Assembly (NCBI GenBank): GCA_024695725.1
Contig: JAILHQ010000031.1
Span: forward strand, 1-33,756
Origin: Cyanobacteria bacterium RUI128
GTDB lineage: Bacteria; Cyanobacteriota; Vampirovibrionia; Gastranaerophilales; Gastranaerophilaceae
Length of the DNA: 33,756 bases
Reading direction: 5' to 3'
How positions within the stretch are numbered: position 1 is the stretch's first letter; each line of letters opens with the position of its first letter. Made by a program: the position numbers and the translations under genes. This document shows positions 32,992 to 33,756 of the stretch, in pieces. The notes beneath the pieces were generated by a model. It saw only the letters and a program-made list of their open reading frames with translations, was not told the DNA's origin and ran no database searches.

Positions 32992-33494
32992 GCACACTTA
33001 TTTATAATGGTTTCGATAATCTTATCCAAACTCATTTTATCAGTATCTATGGCATGATGAGCCTTCAGATAGTTCGGTTCCCGTTTCTTTAAAAGTTCCT
33101 CTAATTTACCCTTCGGGTTATCACACTGTAAAAGCGGACGGTTTGTATCCCCTTTAATTCTTTCATAAAGCGTATCAACACCCGCTCTCAGATAAAAAAC
33201 AATACCCGAATTTAAAAGTGTTTCTCTGTTTTCTTCGTTTTCAAACGCACCACCGCCAAGGGCTATGACAAGATTTTCTTCTTCAGAAAATTCGGCAATA
33301 ATATTTTTTTCTACCTCTCTGAAATAAGCTTCGCCTTTTTTTTCAAAGATTTCGGGGATAGTCATTCCTTCCAGATCCACAATAACATCATCGATATCAA
33401 CAAAAATATAACCTGTAAGCTCTTTTGCAAGAAGTTTTCCTACGGTTGATTTACCTCCGCCCATAAGACCTGTTAAAACAATGTTAGCACTCAT
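32988..33494 (-). CDS. aroK: Shikimate kinase
   Basis: Phosphorylates shikimate at the 3-hydroxyl with ATP in the chorismate pathway. The 168-residue protein has the P-loop GLMGGGKST (9-17), shikimate-binding Asp35 (DIDD) and Arg59 (YFREVE), the GGG turn (80-82), the lid with Arg119 (GDTNRPLL) and the adenine-side REPNYLKAHHAIDT. Length is typical. The ATG at 33494 overlaps the stop of aroC by 11 bases, giving an aroC-aroK pair read leftwards. The end overlaps the dacB stop by four bases. Confidence 0.96.
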   Translation of the reverse strand: MSANIVLTGLMGGGKSTVGKLLAKELTGYIFVDIDDVIVDLEGMTIPEIFEKKGEAYFREVEKNIIAEFSEEENLVIALGGGAFENEENRETLLNSGIVFYLRAGVDTLYERIKGDTNRPLLQCDNPKGKLEELLKKREPNYLKAHHAIDTDKMSLDKIIETIINKCA

Positions 33495-33756
33495 AATGCG
33501 CCTTTATCTCTTTAAGACTGTCGCCGCCAAATTTATCCAAAAATTCATCAATCAACACTGTTGCAACTCTGGCTTCCGCAACAACGGCACAAGCAGGAAC
33601 AGCACAAGCATCTGAACGTTCAAAATGAGCCTCGGATTGTGTCATATTTTTGATATCAACTGTTGGAAGCGGCGTTCTCATTGTAGGAATAGCTTTCATT
33701 GTTCCTCTGACAACAAGAGTTTCTCCGTTTGTCATACCACCTTCTATTCCGCCTGC
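33484..33756 (-). CDS. aroC: Chorismate synthase, C-terminal part
   Basis: Makes chorismate from 5-enolpyruvylshikimate 3-phosphate with reduced FMN. Ninety codons are visible, entering from the right edge. The sequence AGGIEGGMTNGE, then MRTPLPTVDI, ERSDACAVPACAVVAEARVA and KFGGDSLKE, is the normal C-terminal third of the enzyme. The frame runs to the window edge without a start, so the gene is cut by the window, not broken. It directly precedes aroK with overlapping ends. Confidence 0.95.
   Translation of the reverse strand, partial: AGGIEGGMTNGETLVVRGTMKAIPTMRTPLPTVDIKNMTQSEAHFERSDACAVPACAVVAEARVATVLIDEFLDKFGGDSLKEIKAHYEC

Overview
The window is AT-rich and densely coded, with genes on both strands. 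It mixes housekeeping genes with a flagellar-type export operon and large proteins of unknown function. My best guess is a member of Candidatus Gastranaerophilales / Vampirovibrionia (Melainabacteria, gut relatives of cyanobacteria). This rests on the low GC, the divergent fliE-fliF-fliG-like-fliH-flhA cluster, and a protein whose N-terminus (MGLAVSQIRLLALTTRK) is of a kind I associate with that lineage. No rRNA, tRNA, CRISPR array or transposase was seen.

Layout. 1-1343: the 3' end of an unknown gene, a shared terminator, a Bax-inhibitor-1-like membrane protein, and a short minus-strand unit with a consensus promoter and a terminator that encodes a small protein split over two overlapping frames. 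1344-2343: dUTPase convergent with a helical hypothetical protein. 2444-10700: an accessory block on the minus strand made of a giant 2242-residue protein, an ADP-ribosylglycohydrolase and a small downstream ORF. 10901-13325: nadB-nadC (NAD synthesis). 13322-15304: an Slt-type lytic transglycosylase. 15352-15436: a cluster of nested hairpins. 15456-21536: fliE, fliF, a divergent fliG-like gene, fliH and flhA, all on the minus strand.

21776-28656: a run of unknown genes around surE. It includes a 557-residue protein behind a near-perfect sigma-28 promoter and a 367-residue protein with a Ser-Thr-Thr tandem repeat. The upstream regions of these two genes share a 47-bp element (39 of 47 identical) at almost the same distance from the start codon. 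There are also a small membrane protein and a putative glycosyltransferase. 28659-30044: a GNAT-like protein and a thioredoxin-like protein. 30171-32991: an overlapping operon of a DUF374-type acyltransferase, a nitrilase-family hydrolase and a PBP4-type D,D-carboxypeptidase. 32988-33756: aroK and the 3' part of aroC (shikimate pathway).

How it fits together. The flagellar genes form the MS ring, its switch-side partner, an export regulator and the export gate. The sigma-28-driven 557-residue protein has helical ends and a variable middle, as expected of a late export substrate. The giant protein has the layout of a large polymorphic effector, and it sits beside an intact ADP-ribosylglycohydrolase. 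The less ordinary parts of the window are the shared 47-bp element, the sigma-28 gene, the giant protein with its hydrolase neighbour, and the split small gene.
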